NCBI GenBank assembly: GCA_963733145.1
Contig: CAVTCJ010000016.1
Location: forward strand, 28,713-92,712
Length of the DNA: 64,000 bases
Direction of reading: 5' to 3'
Origin: JAHIKV01 sp963733145
Lineage (GTDB): Bacteria; Planctomycetota; Planctomycetia; Pirellulales; Thermoguttaceae
The notes under the pieces are model-generated. The model saw only the letters and a program-made list of their open reading frames with translations, ran no database searches and had not been told where the DNA came from. Position numbers and translations under genes: made by a program. Shown here piece by piece: positions 1-9,117 of the stretch (within the stretch, counting starts at the first letter, position 1; each line of letters begins with the position of its first letter).

Positions 1-346
1 TCGATGCTCTCCTCGTCGGGCGTGAGGATCAGTTCGGCGCCCAAGCGCGGATGATCTTCTTCCGCTCCTCGCTCATTCCTTGCGGCATGACGATGCGGAC
101 TTTGTAGCCCTTGAGCCGGCCGATCAGGGCCACGCCGATGCCCGTGTTGCCGCTGGTGGCCTCGACGATCACCGAGCCGGGGCGCAGGCGGCCGTCGCGC
201 TCGGCGCCTTCGAGCATGGCCAGGGCGACGCGGTCCTTGATGCTGCCGCCGGGGTTGAGAAACTCGGCCTTGGCGTAGATGTTTTCGCCCTTCAGCCGCA
301 CGAGCGGCGTGTTGCCGATCAGATCGAGGATGTTGTCGGTGAGCAT
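1..346 (-). CDS. Cysteine synthase family protein, 5' part, frameshifted and cut by the window edge
   Basis: Fold-type II PLP enzyme that would make cysteine from O-acetylserine and sulfide, or a close relative such as cystathionine beta-synthase. The N-terminus reads DLIGNTPLVRL. The PLP lysine is Lys37 in NPGGSIKDR, and the substrate loop TSGNTG is at residues 64-69. The frame stops at 29 after KIIRAWAPN. Shifting one base near 43-44 restores the family continuation (ALGAELILTPDEES), so a single base is missing from a short T run on the coding strand. The gene continues beyond base 1. The start at 346 is the first ATG and fits the family N-terminus. The frameshift may be a sequencing error. 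Confidence 0.85.
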
Positions 347-604
347 GGGAGTAGCGTGGAATTTACGATGGTTGGCCCGATTTTCGTAGTACCGCCTTCA
401 GGTGGAAAGCCGGTTTGAAGTCGGCACGTTGAACAGAACTCTATATCGGTTATCCGGATTGCCGGAAACAGCGATGTAGCGGCAACGTGGGCAGTTTGCG
501 ATGAAAAACCGGATTATTGGCGATTGAACGCAGGTCTTCAATAGCATCGGCGGTCGTTTATCCGCATATTCCGCAAGTCAACGATATTACCCCCCCGCCA
601 CCGA

Positions 605-633
605 TTCACATGGCGTTAAACATTGGTTATAAT
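605..633 (+). promoter_or_regulatory. Candidate sigma70-type promoter for the DoxX gene
   Basis: TTCACA (605-610), 17 bases, then a perfect TATAAT (628-633). Transcription would begin near 640. That places the upstream in-frame ATG at 623 inside the promoter and favours a later translation start. Confidence 0.5.
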
Positions 634-769
634 GGGGGAAGTGAGCGAACGGCCTGTTGTTCATTGTTCATCGCCGGGGCCGCTTGCTTCGAGTTGCACG
701 CCAGCCACCCACCAAACGATGGCCCGGTCCGCGGGAGGTTATCGGCCGCGGAGGGCAAAGGAGGTTCCC

Positions 770-1804
770 CTGAGCAATCGTCAGTTCCATATCGGCGCCC
801 TGGCAGTTGTCGCGTTGGTGGCGCTGCGGTTGGGGCTTGGCTGTCACTTCCTCTACGAGGGAGTGTGGAAGATCAAGCACGCCGACAAGTTTTCGGCCAA
901 GCCGTTTTTGACCCAGGCGAAGGGCCCCGTGGCCCCGTTTTTCTACGCGATGACGCCCGACCTCTACGGCCGGCAGCTTCTGCACGTCGAGACCGACGCC
1001 GACGGCAAGCTGAAGATTCCCAGTGACGCGATTTTCGCCCGCTGGACGCGCATCCGCGACGACTTTCTCGACTACTATCGGCCGCGCGACCCGAACGACG
1101 CGGAGGCCGCGGCAAAGTACGACGAGTTGAAACGCGAGGCCGAGCGGATGACCGATCTCTTCCACAACCGGCTCGATAAGTATCTGAGCCTCAACGTCGA
1201 CGAGATCAAGGCCTACTTCGACGCACTCGACCGCTTCCAGAACGACAAGGAGCGCGGGCAGGGCGCCGCCTTCCAGAAAGAGCGCCGCTGGAACCGGATG
1301 ATGGAACTCCGCCAGGAGGCCGACGTTTGGATCAAGGACATCGGGGCCCAGGAAACCGCGTTGGAGAACACGCTCTACAGCCTGTTGGACGACGAGCAGA
1401 AGAAACTCGGCACGCCCCCGGCCAGTTGGAATCCGTTCACCTGGGGGCAGATGAAGTTGATCGACGTGGCCGTGACCTACGGGCTGACGGCCATCGGGTT
1501 GTGCCTGATGCTGGGCCTGCTGACGCCGCTGGCGGCCTTGGGCGGAGCGGCCTTCATGTGCTTCGTGGTGATGACGCAGCCGGCGTTTCCGGGCATTTAT
1601 CCGCCCGACAGCCCCATCCTCGGCCATGCCCTGTTGATCAACAAGGATTTCATCGAGATGCTGGCCTTGTTGGTAATCGCCGCCGCCTCGGCGGGCCGCT
1701 GGGGAGGACTCGATTTCTTCCTCTATCGTTGGTGTGCGGCCCGGCGCCGCGGCAAGGAACTCAAGCGGCTGCGCGAGAAATATCCGCAAGAACAAAAAGC
1801 GTAA
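770..1804 (+). CDS. DoxX-family membrane protein, probable CTG start
   Basis: DoxX/TQO-small-subunit-like integral membrane protein, probably linked to respiratory quinone or redox chemistry at the inner membrane. The first helix (ALRLGLGCHFLYEGVWKI) is followed by a charged region of about 200 residues with coiled-coil character. Three C-terminal helices follow (VTYGLTAIGLCLMLGLLTPL onward) with the LLINKDFIEMLALL segment typical of the family. AAAGGAGGT at 757-765 is a near-perfect ribosome binding site whose only correctly spaced codon is CTG at 770, five bases downstream. The in-frame ATGs at 623 and 719 lack such a site. The frame itself is secure; the CTG start is inferred. The large insertion between helices is larger than in classical DoxX. 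Confidence 0.8.
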   Translation: MSNRQFHIGALAVVALVALRLGLGCHFLYEGVWKIKHADKFSAKPFLTQAKGPVAPFFYAMTPDLYGRQLLHVETDADGKLKIPSDAIFARWTRIRDDFLDYYRPRDPNDAEAAAKYDELKREAERMTDLFHNRLDKYLSLNVDEIKAYFDALDRFQNDKERGQGAAFQKERRWNRMMELRQEADVWIKDIGAQETALENTLYSLLDDEQKKLGTPPASWNPFTWGQMKLIDVAVTYGLTAIGLCLMLGLLTPLAALGGAAFMCFVVMTQPAFPGIYPPDSPILGHALLINKDFIEMLALLVIAAASAGRWGGLDFFLYRWCAARRRGKELKRLREKYPQEQKA

Positions 1805-1832
1805 TACATATACATATTGGCGGCAGCAATTC

Positions 1833-1937
1833 GTTTAGCGGCCGCCGGTACGGCGGCCATGCAATGCAACGTTTAGCGGCCGCCGGTACGGCGGCCCCGA
1901 ACCCGCCGCCAAGCCGCCGTGCCGGCGGCTGCTAAAC
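1833..1937. repeat. GTTTAG...CTAAAC palindromic repeat cluster (family A)
   Basis: Two GTTTAGCGGCCGCCGGTACGGCGGCC units are followed by an inverted unit ending CTAAAC. The palindrome core CCGCCGG(T/C)ACGGCGG is the same as at 5591-5690. It fills the gap between the DoxX and Gfo/Idh genes. Confidence 0.85.
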
Positions 1938-1975
1938 AGACGCGACATTTTTCGACGAACGATTTCGGTGAATAC

Positions 1976-3673
1976 ATGAACACAAATCCTCGGCCCAAAG
2001 ATGCCTCCTCGGGCGTCAATCGCCGCGACTTCATCCTCGGAACCCTGGCGACGGGCGCGGTGGTCGGCGGCGGTTTCGGCGCCTTCTACTTCGGCTACGA
2101 AAAAGCCATCGGCGCGCCGCTGCGGGTCGGAGTGCTCGGCACCGGCGACGAGGGGAGCGTGTTGATCGGCGCGATCAACCCCGAGTTCATCGAGGTCCGC
2201 TCGATCGCCGACGTCCGCCCGTACAACGTGTGGCGGGCCTTTCACGGCGACCATTACAGCGACGCCGGGCTGGCCGCCCGGCCCGGCTTGCTGGCCAAAT
2301 ACGGCTGGCCGAACGAGGCCGAGGCCCGCCGCCACGTCAAGGTCTACGAACTGAAAAACGGCGGCTATCAGAACCTGATCGAGAACGCCAAGCAGGACGG
2401 CGTCGAGGCGGTGATCATCGCCCTGCCGCTGCACCTGCACGCCCCGGCGGCCATCGCCGCCATGAACGCCGGCCTGCACGTGATGACCGAAAAGCTCATG
2501 GCCCACAGCGTCCACGAGGCCAAGGACATGGTCCGCACGGCGAAGCACACCGGCACGCTCCTGGCCACCGGCCATCAACGGCATTACAACATCCTCTACG
2601 CCAACGCGGTCGATTCGATCCGGCGGGGCGTGCTGGGCGACGTGCATTACATCCGCGCCCAGTGGCACCGCGGCAACCTGCCCGGCCACGACAGTTGGCA
2701 GCAGCCGATGCCCAAGAAGGTCAAGCCCAAGGACCCCCAGGCGAAAAAGCTCTTCGAGATGCGGAAGAAGTACCAGTTGGAACTGAGTTCCTCCCGCGGC
2801 GCGGCGATGGACCGGGCCCGGCTGAAGGTCGAGCAGGTCGAGGCCCAACTGCGGGACGCGATCGTCGATGCCAAAAAGTTCGGCTATCAGCAAAATCAGA
2901 TTACCGACGCCTCGGGCAAGGTGATCTACGAATGCCCGCCCATCGAGGAACTGATCCGCTGGCGGCTCTGGGACCGCACCGGCGGCGGACTGATGGCCGA
3001 ACTGGGCAGCCATCAGCTCGACGCGGCGAGCATCTTCGTCAACGCCATGCACGGCGGCGAGGAACACGAGAAACTGATGCCGCTCAGCGTGGCGTCGGCG
3101 GGCGACCGGCCCATCTTCCCGCCCGACCGCGACGTCGAGGACCACGTCTATTGCCTGCTCGAGTTCCCCTTGCCCGACTACGACCCCAAGGACCCCATAG
3201 AACGCGAGAAGAAGATCGGCGTGCAGTACGCCTCGATCAACGGCAACGGCTTCGGCGGCTACGGCGAGATCGTCTACGGCACCAAGGGGACGCTGATCCT
3301 CGAACGCGAGGAAACCATGCTCATCGCCAACGACGAGGAAAAGACCAGCGGCGTGGGCGTTTCCGACTCCGGCGGCGGGCCGACCCTCGACACCCAGGCC
3401 AGCGGCGGACCGACCACCGCCACGGCCGCCGGCCCGGCTCAAGTCAGCCGCGGTTACACCGAGGAGTTGGAACACTGGGCCTGGTGCATCCGCAACCCCG
3501 ATCCGCGCAACCAGCCGCGCTGCGGACCGAAGACCGCCCTGGGCGACGCGACCATCGCCCTGACCGCCAACATCGCCGCCCAGAAGGGCGAGCGGATCGA
3601 GTTCAAAAAAGAATGGTTCGACCCGGACCGCGACGAAACGCCGGAGGGAATCGCACCGAAAATAAAGGCATAA
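1976..3673 (+). CDS. Gfo/Idh/MocA-family oxidoreductase with Tat signal (paralogue 1)
   Basis: NAD(P)-dependent sugar or polyol dehydrogenase family, likely exported. The N-terminus carries a twin-arginine signal (NRRDFILGTLATGAVVGGGF). A Rossmann motif follows (LRVGVLGTGDEGSVLIGAI), then the EK-containing motif HVMTEKLMAH and HQRHYNILY. The Gfo/Idh C-terminal beta domain ends with the planctomycete motif YTEELEHWAWCIRN. The ATG at 1976 lies in a usual position before the Tat signal; the longer frame starts inside the upstream repeat. It is a tandem paralogue of the next gene, with near-identical blocks throughout. The substrate cannot be read from sequence. The downstream isomerase suggests sugar catabolism. 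Confidence 0.88.
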   Translation: MNTNPRPKDASSGVNRRDFILGTLATGAVVGGGFGAFYFGYEKAIGAPLRVGVLGTGDEGSVLIGAINPEFIEVRSIADVRPYNVWRAFHGDHYSDAGLAARPGLLAKYGWPNEAEARRHVKVYELKNGGYQNLIENAKQDGVEAVIIALPLHLHAPAAIAAMNAGLHVMTEKLMAHSVHEAKDMVRTAKHTGTLLATGHQRHYNILYANAVDSIRRGVLGDVHYIRAQWHRGNLPGHDSWQQPMPKKVKPKDPQAKKLFEMRKKYQLELSSSRGAAMDRARLKVEQVEAQLRDAIVDAKKFGYQQNQITDASGKVIYECPPIEELIRWRLWDRTGGGLMAELGSHQLDAASIFVNAMHGGEEHEKLMPLSVASAGDRPIFPPDRDVEDHVYCLLEFPLPDYDPKDPIEREKKIGVQYASINGNGFGGYGEIVYGTKGTLILEREETMLIANDEEKTSGVGVSDSGGGPTLDTQASGGPTTATAAGPAQVSRGYTEELEHWAWCIRNPDPRNQPRCGPKTALGDATIALTANIAAQKGERIEFKKEWFDPDRDETPEGIAPKIKA

Positions 3674-3685
3674 GAATTCCCATTC

Positions 3686-3741
3686 GTTTAGCCGCCGCGT
3701 CCACGCGGCGCGTCGGCCCCGCGTGGACGCGGGGGCTAAAC
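3686..3741. repeat. Family A palindrome between the Gfo/Idh paralogues
   Basis: GTTTAGCCGCCGCGTCCACGCGGC is paired with an inverted GCGTGGACGCGGGGGCTAAAC arm. The ends are the same as other family A copies but the stem sequence differs. Confidence 0.85.
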
Positions 3742-3796
3742 GAGAATGGAGCATGCTGAGATCATTCTGCTCTTATTATCTTCACAAAGACAAATC

Positions 3797-5554
3797 ATGT
3801 ACCTCACTCCCGAAGACAAAGCGATCGGCCGCGAGAACTTCAACGCCGCCGTGGGCAGCACGCCGCTCCGCCGCGCGTTCCTCGAAAAAGCCTACAAGGC
3901 CGGCGTCAGCTCGGGCCACGGCCTGGGCCCGATGTACTTCGGCTACGGCGATTCCGTCGCCGAGCCGGTCCGCGTCGGCGTGATCGGCACCGGCGACGAG
4001 GGGAGCGTCCTGATCGGTGCGATCAACCCCAAGTTCATCGCCGTGCGGGCCATCGCCGACATCCGCCCCTACAGCGTGTGGCGGGCCTTCAACGGCGATC
4101 ACTACAGCCCAACCGCCAACGAAGTCCGGCCCGGCCTGACGAAAGTCTACGGCTGGAAAGACGAAACCGAGGCCAAGAAAAACGTCAAGGTCTACGGGGC
4201 CTACCAGGATTTGATCGCCCATGCCAAGGAGGACCAGCTCGAGGCGGTGATCATCGCCCTGCCGCTGCACCTGCACGCCCCGGCGGCCGTCGCCGCCATG
4301 AAGGCCGGCCTGCACGTGATGACCGAAAAGCTGATGGGCCACAGCGTCCACGAGTGCAAGGAAATGGCCCGCGTCGCCAAGCAAACCAACCTGCTCCTGG
4401 CCACCGGCCACCAGCGGCACTACAACATCCTCTACGACGACGCGGTGGAGATGATTCGCAAGCAGTTGCTGGGCGAGTTGCACTACATCCGCGCCCAATG
4501 GCACCGCGCCAATCTGCCCGGCCACGACAGTTGGCGGAATCCGATGCCCAAGTCGGTCAAGCCCGACGATTCGCTGGCCGACGACCTCGACCAGAAACTG
4601 AAATCCTGGTCGGCGAAACTCGAAAGCCTGCAACGGAAGAAGGACCGCTCGGTGGCGGAATGGGTCAAAAAGGTCGCCCAGCTCAAGGCCCAAATCGCCG
4701 ACGCCGCGGTCGACGCCGCCAAGTTCGGCTACGAGGACAAGGAAATCAAGGACGGCTCGGGCAAGGTGGTCTACACTCGCCCGGCCATCGAGGAGTTGAT
4801 CCGCTGGCGGCTGTGGGACCGGACCGGCGGCGGCTTGATGGCCGAGCTGGGCAGCCATCAACTCGACGCGGCCGACATCTTCATCCACGCCATGCACAAA
4901 ATCGCCGATCCGAAGGCCGCTAAACCGCATCCGCTTTCCGTCGCCGGCGGGGCGGGCCGGCCGCTGTTCCCGCCCGACCGCGAGGTCGAGGACCACGTCT
5001 ATTGCATCTTCGAGTTTCCCGCGCCCGGCTACGATCCGGCCGATCCGAACAAGGACAAGAAGAAGATCGGCGTGCAGTATGCCTCGATCAACGGCAACGG
5101 CTTCGGCGGATACGGCGAGACCGTCCTCGGCACCGAAGGGACGCTCATCCTCGAGAAGGAGAAGGACGGTCTGCTCTACCGTACGCAATCGACCGGCAGC
5201 AAGACGAAGGTCGTCGTGGCCAAGGGGGGCGAGCGGAAGGGACTGCCCACGCTGCAAATCGACGCCGCCGGCGATCCGAAGTCGGCGGCCATCGGCACGC
5301 TCGGCACCCTGCCCGCCGATCGCGGCTACACCGAAGAGTTGGAGCATTGGGCCTGGTGCATCCGCAACCGGTCGCCGGAGAACCTGCCGCGCTGCCACCC
5401 CACGATGGCCTTGGGCGACGCGGTGATCGCGCTGGTGACGAACATCGCCGCCCGCGAGGGCCGCCGCATCGACTTCCAGAAGGAGTGGTTCGACCCGGAC
5501 AGCGACGTCACGCCCGAGGGTGTCAAACCGGACGTTTCGCGGTACAATGCGTGA
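3797..5554 (+). CDS. Gfo/Idh/MocA-family oxidoreductase (paralogue 2)
   Basis: Second tandem member of the dehydrogenase family. It has the Rossmann motif VRVGVIGTGDEGSVLIGAI, then HVMTEKLMGHSVHE, HQRHYNILYDD, WRLWDRTGGGLMAELGSHQ and YTEELEHWAWCIRN. It differs from paralogue 1 by lacking an obvious Tat RR motif; the N-terminus MYLTPEDKAIGREN is soluble in character. A lysine-rich insertion near residues 255-300 may be coiled coil. The ATG at 3797 is chosen over 3746, which lies just after the repeat and encodes an unrelated leader. The two proteins may act as partners, one exported and one cytoplasmic; this is inference. Confidence 0.85.
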   Translation: MYLTPEDKAIGRENFNAAVGSTPLRRAFLEKAYKAGVSSGHGLGPMYFGYGDSVAEPVRVGVIGTGDEGSVLIGAINPKFIAVRAIADIRPYSVWRAFNGDHYSPTANEVRPGLTKVYGWKDETEAKKNVKVYGAYQDLIAHAKEDQLEAVIIALPLHLHAPAAVAAMKAGLHVMTEKLMGHSVHECKEMARVAKQTNLLLATGHQRHYNILYDDAVEMIRKQLLGELHYIRAQWHRANLPGHDSWRNPMPKSVKPDDSLADDLDQKLKSWSAKLESLQRKKDRSVAEWVKKVAQLKAQIADAAVDAAKFGYEDKEIKDGSGKVVYTRPAIEELIRWRLWDRTGGGLMAELGSHQLDAADIFIHAMHKIADPKAAKPHPLSVAGGAGRPLFPPDREVEDHVYCIFEFPAPGYDPADPNKDKKKIGVQYASINGNGFGGYGETVLGTEGTLILEKEKDGLLYRTQSTGSKTKVVVAKGGERKGLPTLQIDAAGDPKSAAIGTLGTLPADRGYTEELEHWAWCIRNRSPENLPRCHPTMALGDAVIALVTNIAAREGRRIDFQKEWFDPDSDVTPEGVKPDVSRYNA

Positions 5555-5590
5555 GCGGCATTTTCGTTTGGAGACGTTCACGGTATGCTC

Positions 5591-5690
5591 GTTTAGCGGC
5601 CGCCGGCACGGCGGCCCACCATTCGTTTAGCGGCCGCCGGCACGGCGGCCATCGGCAGTTCACGTGCCGCCGTGCCGGCGGCCGCTAAAC
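5591..5690. repeat. Family A palindrome cluster, three units
   Basis: Two direct GTTTAGCGGCCGCCGGCACGGCGGCC units and one inverted GCCGTGCCGGCGGCCGCTAAAC unit. They end 15 bases before the next start codon. Confidence 0.85.
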
Positions 5691-5705
5691 ATTGAAGGAC
5701 CGATC

Positions 5706-6548
5706 ATGGAAAAATGGCCCCTGGGCGTGTTTGCCAGCATCGACGCCGGGCTGGGCGTAAAACTCGAAGTTGCCAGCGAACTCGGCGTCCCCACCATTCA
5801 ACTTCACACCCCGCACCGGGCGACGCGGACCAAGGAAAACGCCGCGCGGTTTCTGGCCCAACTGCGGGCGCTGAACATCCGCATCTCGGTCGTCTTCGCC
5901 GGCTTCGACGGCGAGAGCTACGCCGACATTCCCACCGTGGTCCGCACCGTCGGCCTGGTCCCGCCCGAGACCCGCGCCGCGCGGCTGGTCGAAGCCCGCG
6001 GGATTTCCGACTTTGCCCGGCTGCTGGGCGTCGACGCCGTGGGCCTGCACATCGGCTGCGTGCCTCACGACGAGAGCAACCCGCTGTTCGGCGATTCGGT
6101 GGAAGTCACCCGGCAATTGTGCGACCATTGCCGCGGCAACGGGCAGAACCTGCACCTGGAGACCGGCCAGGAGCCGGCCGACGTGCTGCTGCGTTTCCTG
6201 GGCCTGGTGGACCGCGACAATCTGTATGTCAATTTCGATCCGGCGAACATGATCCTCTACGGCTGCGGCGAGCCGATCGAGGCCCTCCGCCGGGTCGGCC
6301 GCTTCGTCCGCAGCGTTCACTGCAAGGATGCGAAATGGGCCACCCGCCCCGGCGAAGAGTGGGGCGCCGAAGTGCCGCTCGGCGAAGGCGACGTGGGCCT
6401 GGAAAACTTCCTCCGCACGCTCGACGAACTCGGCTACGCGGGCCCCTTGACCATCGAGCGCGAAATCCCCCAGGAGCCCAGCCGCCAGAAAGAAGAGATC
6501 GGCCGCGGCATCCGCCTGCTCAACGAATTGAAAGCGAAGATCGGATAG
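5706..6548 (+). CDS. Sugar phosphate isomerase/epimerase (AP endonuclease 2 TIM-barrel family)
   Basis: Xylose-isomerase-like TIM barrel of about 280 residues. Metal-site features of the family are visible: LHIGCVPHDES, LHLETGQEPAD (Glu ligand), NFDPANMILYG (Asp ligand), VHCKDAKW (His ligand) and a late Glu in LTIEREIP. It probably interconverts or dehydrates a keto sugar produced by the two dehydrogenases upstream. The ATG at 5706 starts MEKWPLGVF; the longer frame begins inside the repeat. The exact substrate is unknown. Confidence 0.85.
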   Translation: MEKWPLGVFASIDAGLGVKLEVASELGVPTIQLHTPHRATRTKENAARFLAQLRALNIRISVVFAGFDGESYADIPTVVRTVGLVPPETRAARLVEARGISDFARLLGVDAVGLHIGCVPHDESNPLFGDSVEVTRQLCDHCRGNGQNLHLETGQEPADVLLRFLGLVDRDNLYVNFDPANMILYGCGEPIEALRRVGRFVRSVHCKDAKWATRPGEEWGAEVPLGEGDVGLENFLRTLDELGYAGPLTIEREIPQEPSRQKEEIGRGIRLLNELKAKIG

Positions 6549-6610
6549 GTCAGCAATCGAAGAGATCAGAGGGCTGGCCGCTTCAGCGGCCAGTGCGAAG
6601 CCGCAAGCGG

Positions 6611-6660
6611 CGAACCCCGAACCCCGAACCCCGAACCCCCCAGCCCCGAACCCCGAATCC
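6611..6660. repeat. Tandem CCCCGAACCCCGAATCC repeat (family F)
   Basis: Six to seven degenerate copies of CGAACCCC, directly upstream of the next start. The same words recur at 17450-17479, 54647-54680 and 56094-56121. Confidence 0.8.
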
Positions 6661-6663
6661 GCC

Positions 6664-6969
6664 ATGCCGCGAATCTCCATGCAATTTCCGCACACGATCG
6701 GTCAGGAAGAGGCCACGCGGCGGCTGAAAGCGAAGTTCGCCGCCGCCCGCGAGGAACATCGGCACCGGGCCACCGATTACTCCGAAGAATGGAAGGACCA
6801 CACCTTTTTCTTCAACTTCAAGGCGCTGGGTATGGCCGTCGGCGGCACAGTGGCCGTCGAGCCGCAACGCCTCGTCCTCGACGCCCAAATCCCCATTGCC
6901 GCCATGCTTCTGCGGCGGGCGATCGAAGACCGCCTCCGTCAGGAGGTCGCCGGATTGCTGGCGCCGTAG
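6664..6969 (+). CDS. Polyhydroxyalkanoic acid system (PHA_gran_rgn-like) family protein
   Basis: Small protein of 101 residues with the family signature HTIGQEEATRRLK near the start, then FFFNFKALGMAVGGTVAVEPQRLVLDAQIP and a C-terminal helix LLRRAIEDRLRQEVAGLL. Members occur next to polyhydroxyalkanoate genes in proteobacteria and are widespread as stand-alone genes elsewhere, with no settled biochemical role. No other PHA gene is near here. The start at 6664 follows the repeat immediately and has no clear ribosome binding site; Met6 is possible. Confidence 0.75.
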   Translation: MPRISMQFPHTIGQEEATRRLKAKFAAAREEHRHRATDYSEEWKDHTFFFNFKALGMAVGGTVAVEPQRLVLDAQIPIAAMLLRRAIEDRLRQEVAGLLAP

Positions 6970-7009
6970 ATGACATCTCAACAATGCGGAACCGCCGTCT
7001 CCTCGCCTG

Positions 7010-8493
7010 CTGAAAGCGGTATCGGCGGCGAATAAACAAAGCGTAGCGTGGCTCGTTGCCGGGCTGTTGCTCAGCCGGCTTTGGCATCAGCGTGATTTCG
7101 TAGCGGCGTTCCATGTTCTTGGGGCCCTTCTCCGCGGACAAAACGGCCTTGTTGCCTTGCCGCTCATAATGAAACGGCTTTCCGTCGTAGGGATTGACCG
7201 GGATGGGAACTTCGGTAATGTCTCCCAGATGATCGGGCCAGCGGCCTTGATGAGCGGCGGCGTAGAGCCGCAACGCCTCGAAGATTCGCAGCACGGCAAT
7301 CCTGCATTCACACCGCATTTCTGCCCCCTTCACCGCTTTTGCCGCCGGAGACCACAAGGAAAACGGCGGGAATATCCCGCAATCGTCAGCCTCGGCCTTC
7401 TTTTGCGTTTCATCCTCATGTTGCAATCGTGTGCTCATTTCAAGCAGCCGGCAGAGTAAGACCGCTTGGCCATTGGCATGGCCTCGACCTGGCCGCCGTG
7501 CGTCCGTGCTCGATCAGATAACGCTTCGCCCGAGGATAGACCTCTTTGCCGACGGCGTTTTTTGGACGGATGCCTTAGTGTTCATCGCGAGGAATGACTT
7601 TAGCTGAGGGATAGTGTCCTCGGTCCTTTCCCAGAGCTTGCCACCCGACCGGCGAGAGTTTTGTCCAGGTCGTACAGATCGGGGAATTGAAACACAGTAT
7701 GTTCACTCGCCTCGCCGCCCGGTCGAAAATCCACCAGCGGCCGAGGTGAGCGTGCTGAGGGCCCACGTAGTCCAAATCTCGGAGCATCGGGTTGCTGAAT
7801 TAATTGTTGCACCTCATGCGACATCATGTCGGCGAAAGCGCCGCCGGCCAAGTGGCATTGACAATGGTTTGTCCAATTGTGCAACGTCTCGCGCCTCCGC
7901 AAAGCCGACTTGTAGCGTTCGCAACGCCCGGATCGTACTTCCCTTCCACGATCTCCAAGCGTGGCTATTCACCGACAGCAATCGCGCATACAAGCGAGAC
8001 TGTTGTAATCCGGTCAGAAGCATCGTGACAAAGTTGCCGTCGCGGATCTGACAACTCCCAGTCGCACGATTCAAAGCGGGCCGCCCGCTCCATGTCGGCA
8101 AAGACCCAGTCGTAGCCAAGTATGCCTTTATCCTTCGCTAATACCTCTTTGCGATACTCCTTCTCTTTAGGATCACCCAACGGTATGCTCATCCACTTTC
8201 CGATGCACCCCGATCCGTCGTATTCCTTTTCAAACTCGTTGAAGAAATTGCTTCTTTCCGCCAGCAGCCGGTTCCACCACCGGCCGCGTTGCCCTGGGCC
8301 TCCGTTCCATGAACGGCGGCAGGAGCCGGTACTTCAACGCCGGCCGCGGCTCGGCCGCCGGATGCAACACGATTTGGACCGCCTTCTCCTCCAGCGACTG
8401 GCCGGGCGTCGAAGGAGAAGATGCCGGTCCGCATACCGCCACAGAGGGAATTACACTTAGAAACGCCAATAGACCTCCAGTGATAAACCGCAT
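7010..8493 (-). pseudogene. Decayed planctomycete secreted hypothetical gene with at least four frame changes
   Basis: Fragments of one protein appear in order on this strand but in different frames. The first is a signal-peptide head, MRFITGGLLAFLSVIPSVAVCG, with LHPAAEPRPALKYRLLPPF (8493-8330). Next is WMSIPLGDPKEKEYRKEVLAKD (about 8192-8060). Then comes LRTLQVGFAEARDVA (about 7970-7890), followed by HNWTNHCQCHLAGGAFADMMSHEVQQLIQQPDAP and PDLYDLDKTLAG (about 7900-7640). The last is a tail, LRIFEALRLYAAAHQGRWPDHLGDITEVPIP (7438-7030). The order matches a planctomycete family of 500-plus residues of unknown function with an LRLYAAAH...TEVPIPxxPxxGKPF tail. With so many breaks it is very likely a true pseudogene. 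Confidence 0.7.
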
Positions 8494-8659
8494 GATTTCG
8501 CTCCTGTGAATGGTATGGCAATGCTCTAGGATCTACGCCGAGGCACTCATCCGCGCATACTCCTGCCTATATAAGAGTCGCTTTGCCCCACGTTTTGTCT
8601 ATAATTCTCCGAAAATCCGGGTGATTGGGCAGGCGTCGGGACCGGATGGCCGCGGGCCG

Positions 8660-9079
8660 CTACTTCTCGCCCATGACCGTCACCAGCACGGTCCGCCGCC
8701 GCGGACGAACGTCGCACTCGAGGTGGACGATCTGCTGCCACGTGCCCAAGACCGGTTTGCCGTCGGCGACGGGCAGCGAGAGCGACGGGCCGAGCAGCGT
8801 CGCTTGCAGGTGCGAATGGCCGTTGCCGTCGTGCCAGGCCCGTTCGTGGCCGTATTCGCGGCTGGGCGGGATCAGCCGGTCGAGCATCTCGGGCAAGTCC
8901 CGCTCCAGCCCCGGCTCGAACTCGATGGTTCCGACCGCCGCCGTGCTGCCCACGCAGAACACCTGGGCGATGCCCGCCTTGATCCCCGACCGTCCCACGG
9001 CGGCCGCGACCTGAGCGGTGAGATCGGTCATCTGCCGATGGCCGGTCGTGTCAAGGGACACTTCTTCCTGGTAAATCAT
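8660..9079 (-). CDS. yjbQ: YjbQ/UPF0047 family protein (secondary thiamine-phosphate synthase-like)
   Basis: 139-residue protein of the YjbQ family, a homotrimeric fold whose E. coli member has weak thiamine phosphate synthase activity. Seen here are GIAQVFCVGSTAAVGTIEFEPG, the histidine cluster HERAWHDGNGHSHLQATLLGPS and the tail GTWQQIVHLECDVRPRRRTVLVTVMGE. All are characteristic and full length. GGAGG lies upstream of the start at 9079. It sits 38 bases after thyX's neighbouring end, on the same strand. Confidence 0.88.
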   Translation of the reverse strand: MIYQEEVSLDTTGHRQMTDLTAQVAAAVGRSGIKAGIAQVFCVGSTAAVGTIEFEPGLERDLPEMLDRLIPPSREYGHERAWHDGNGHSHLQATLLGPSLSLPVADGKPVLGTWQQIVHLECDVRPRRRTVLVTVMGEK

Positions 9080-9117
9080 AATTGCAGGTCCTCCGAAATA
9101 GAAACGCTAGTACGCGA

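Noticed and set aside
1835..3754. Minus-strand long frame opposite the first Gfo/Idh gene
   Set aside because: Shadow of a conserved gene; it starts and ends within repeats.
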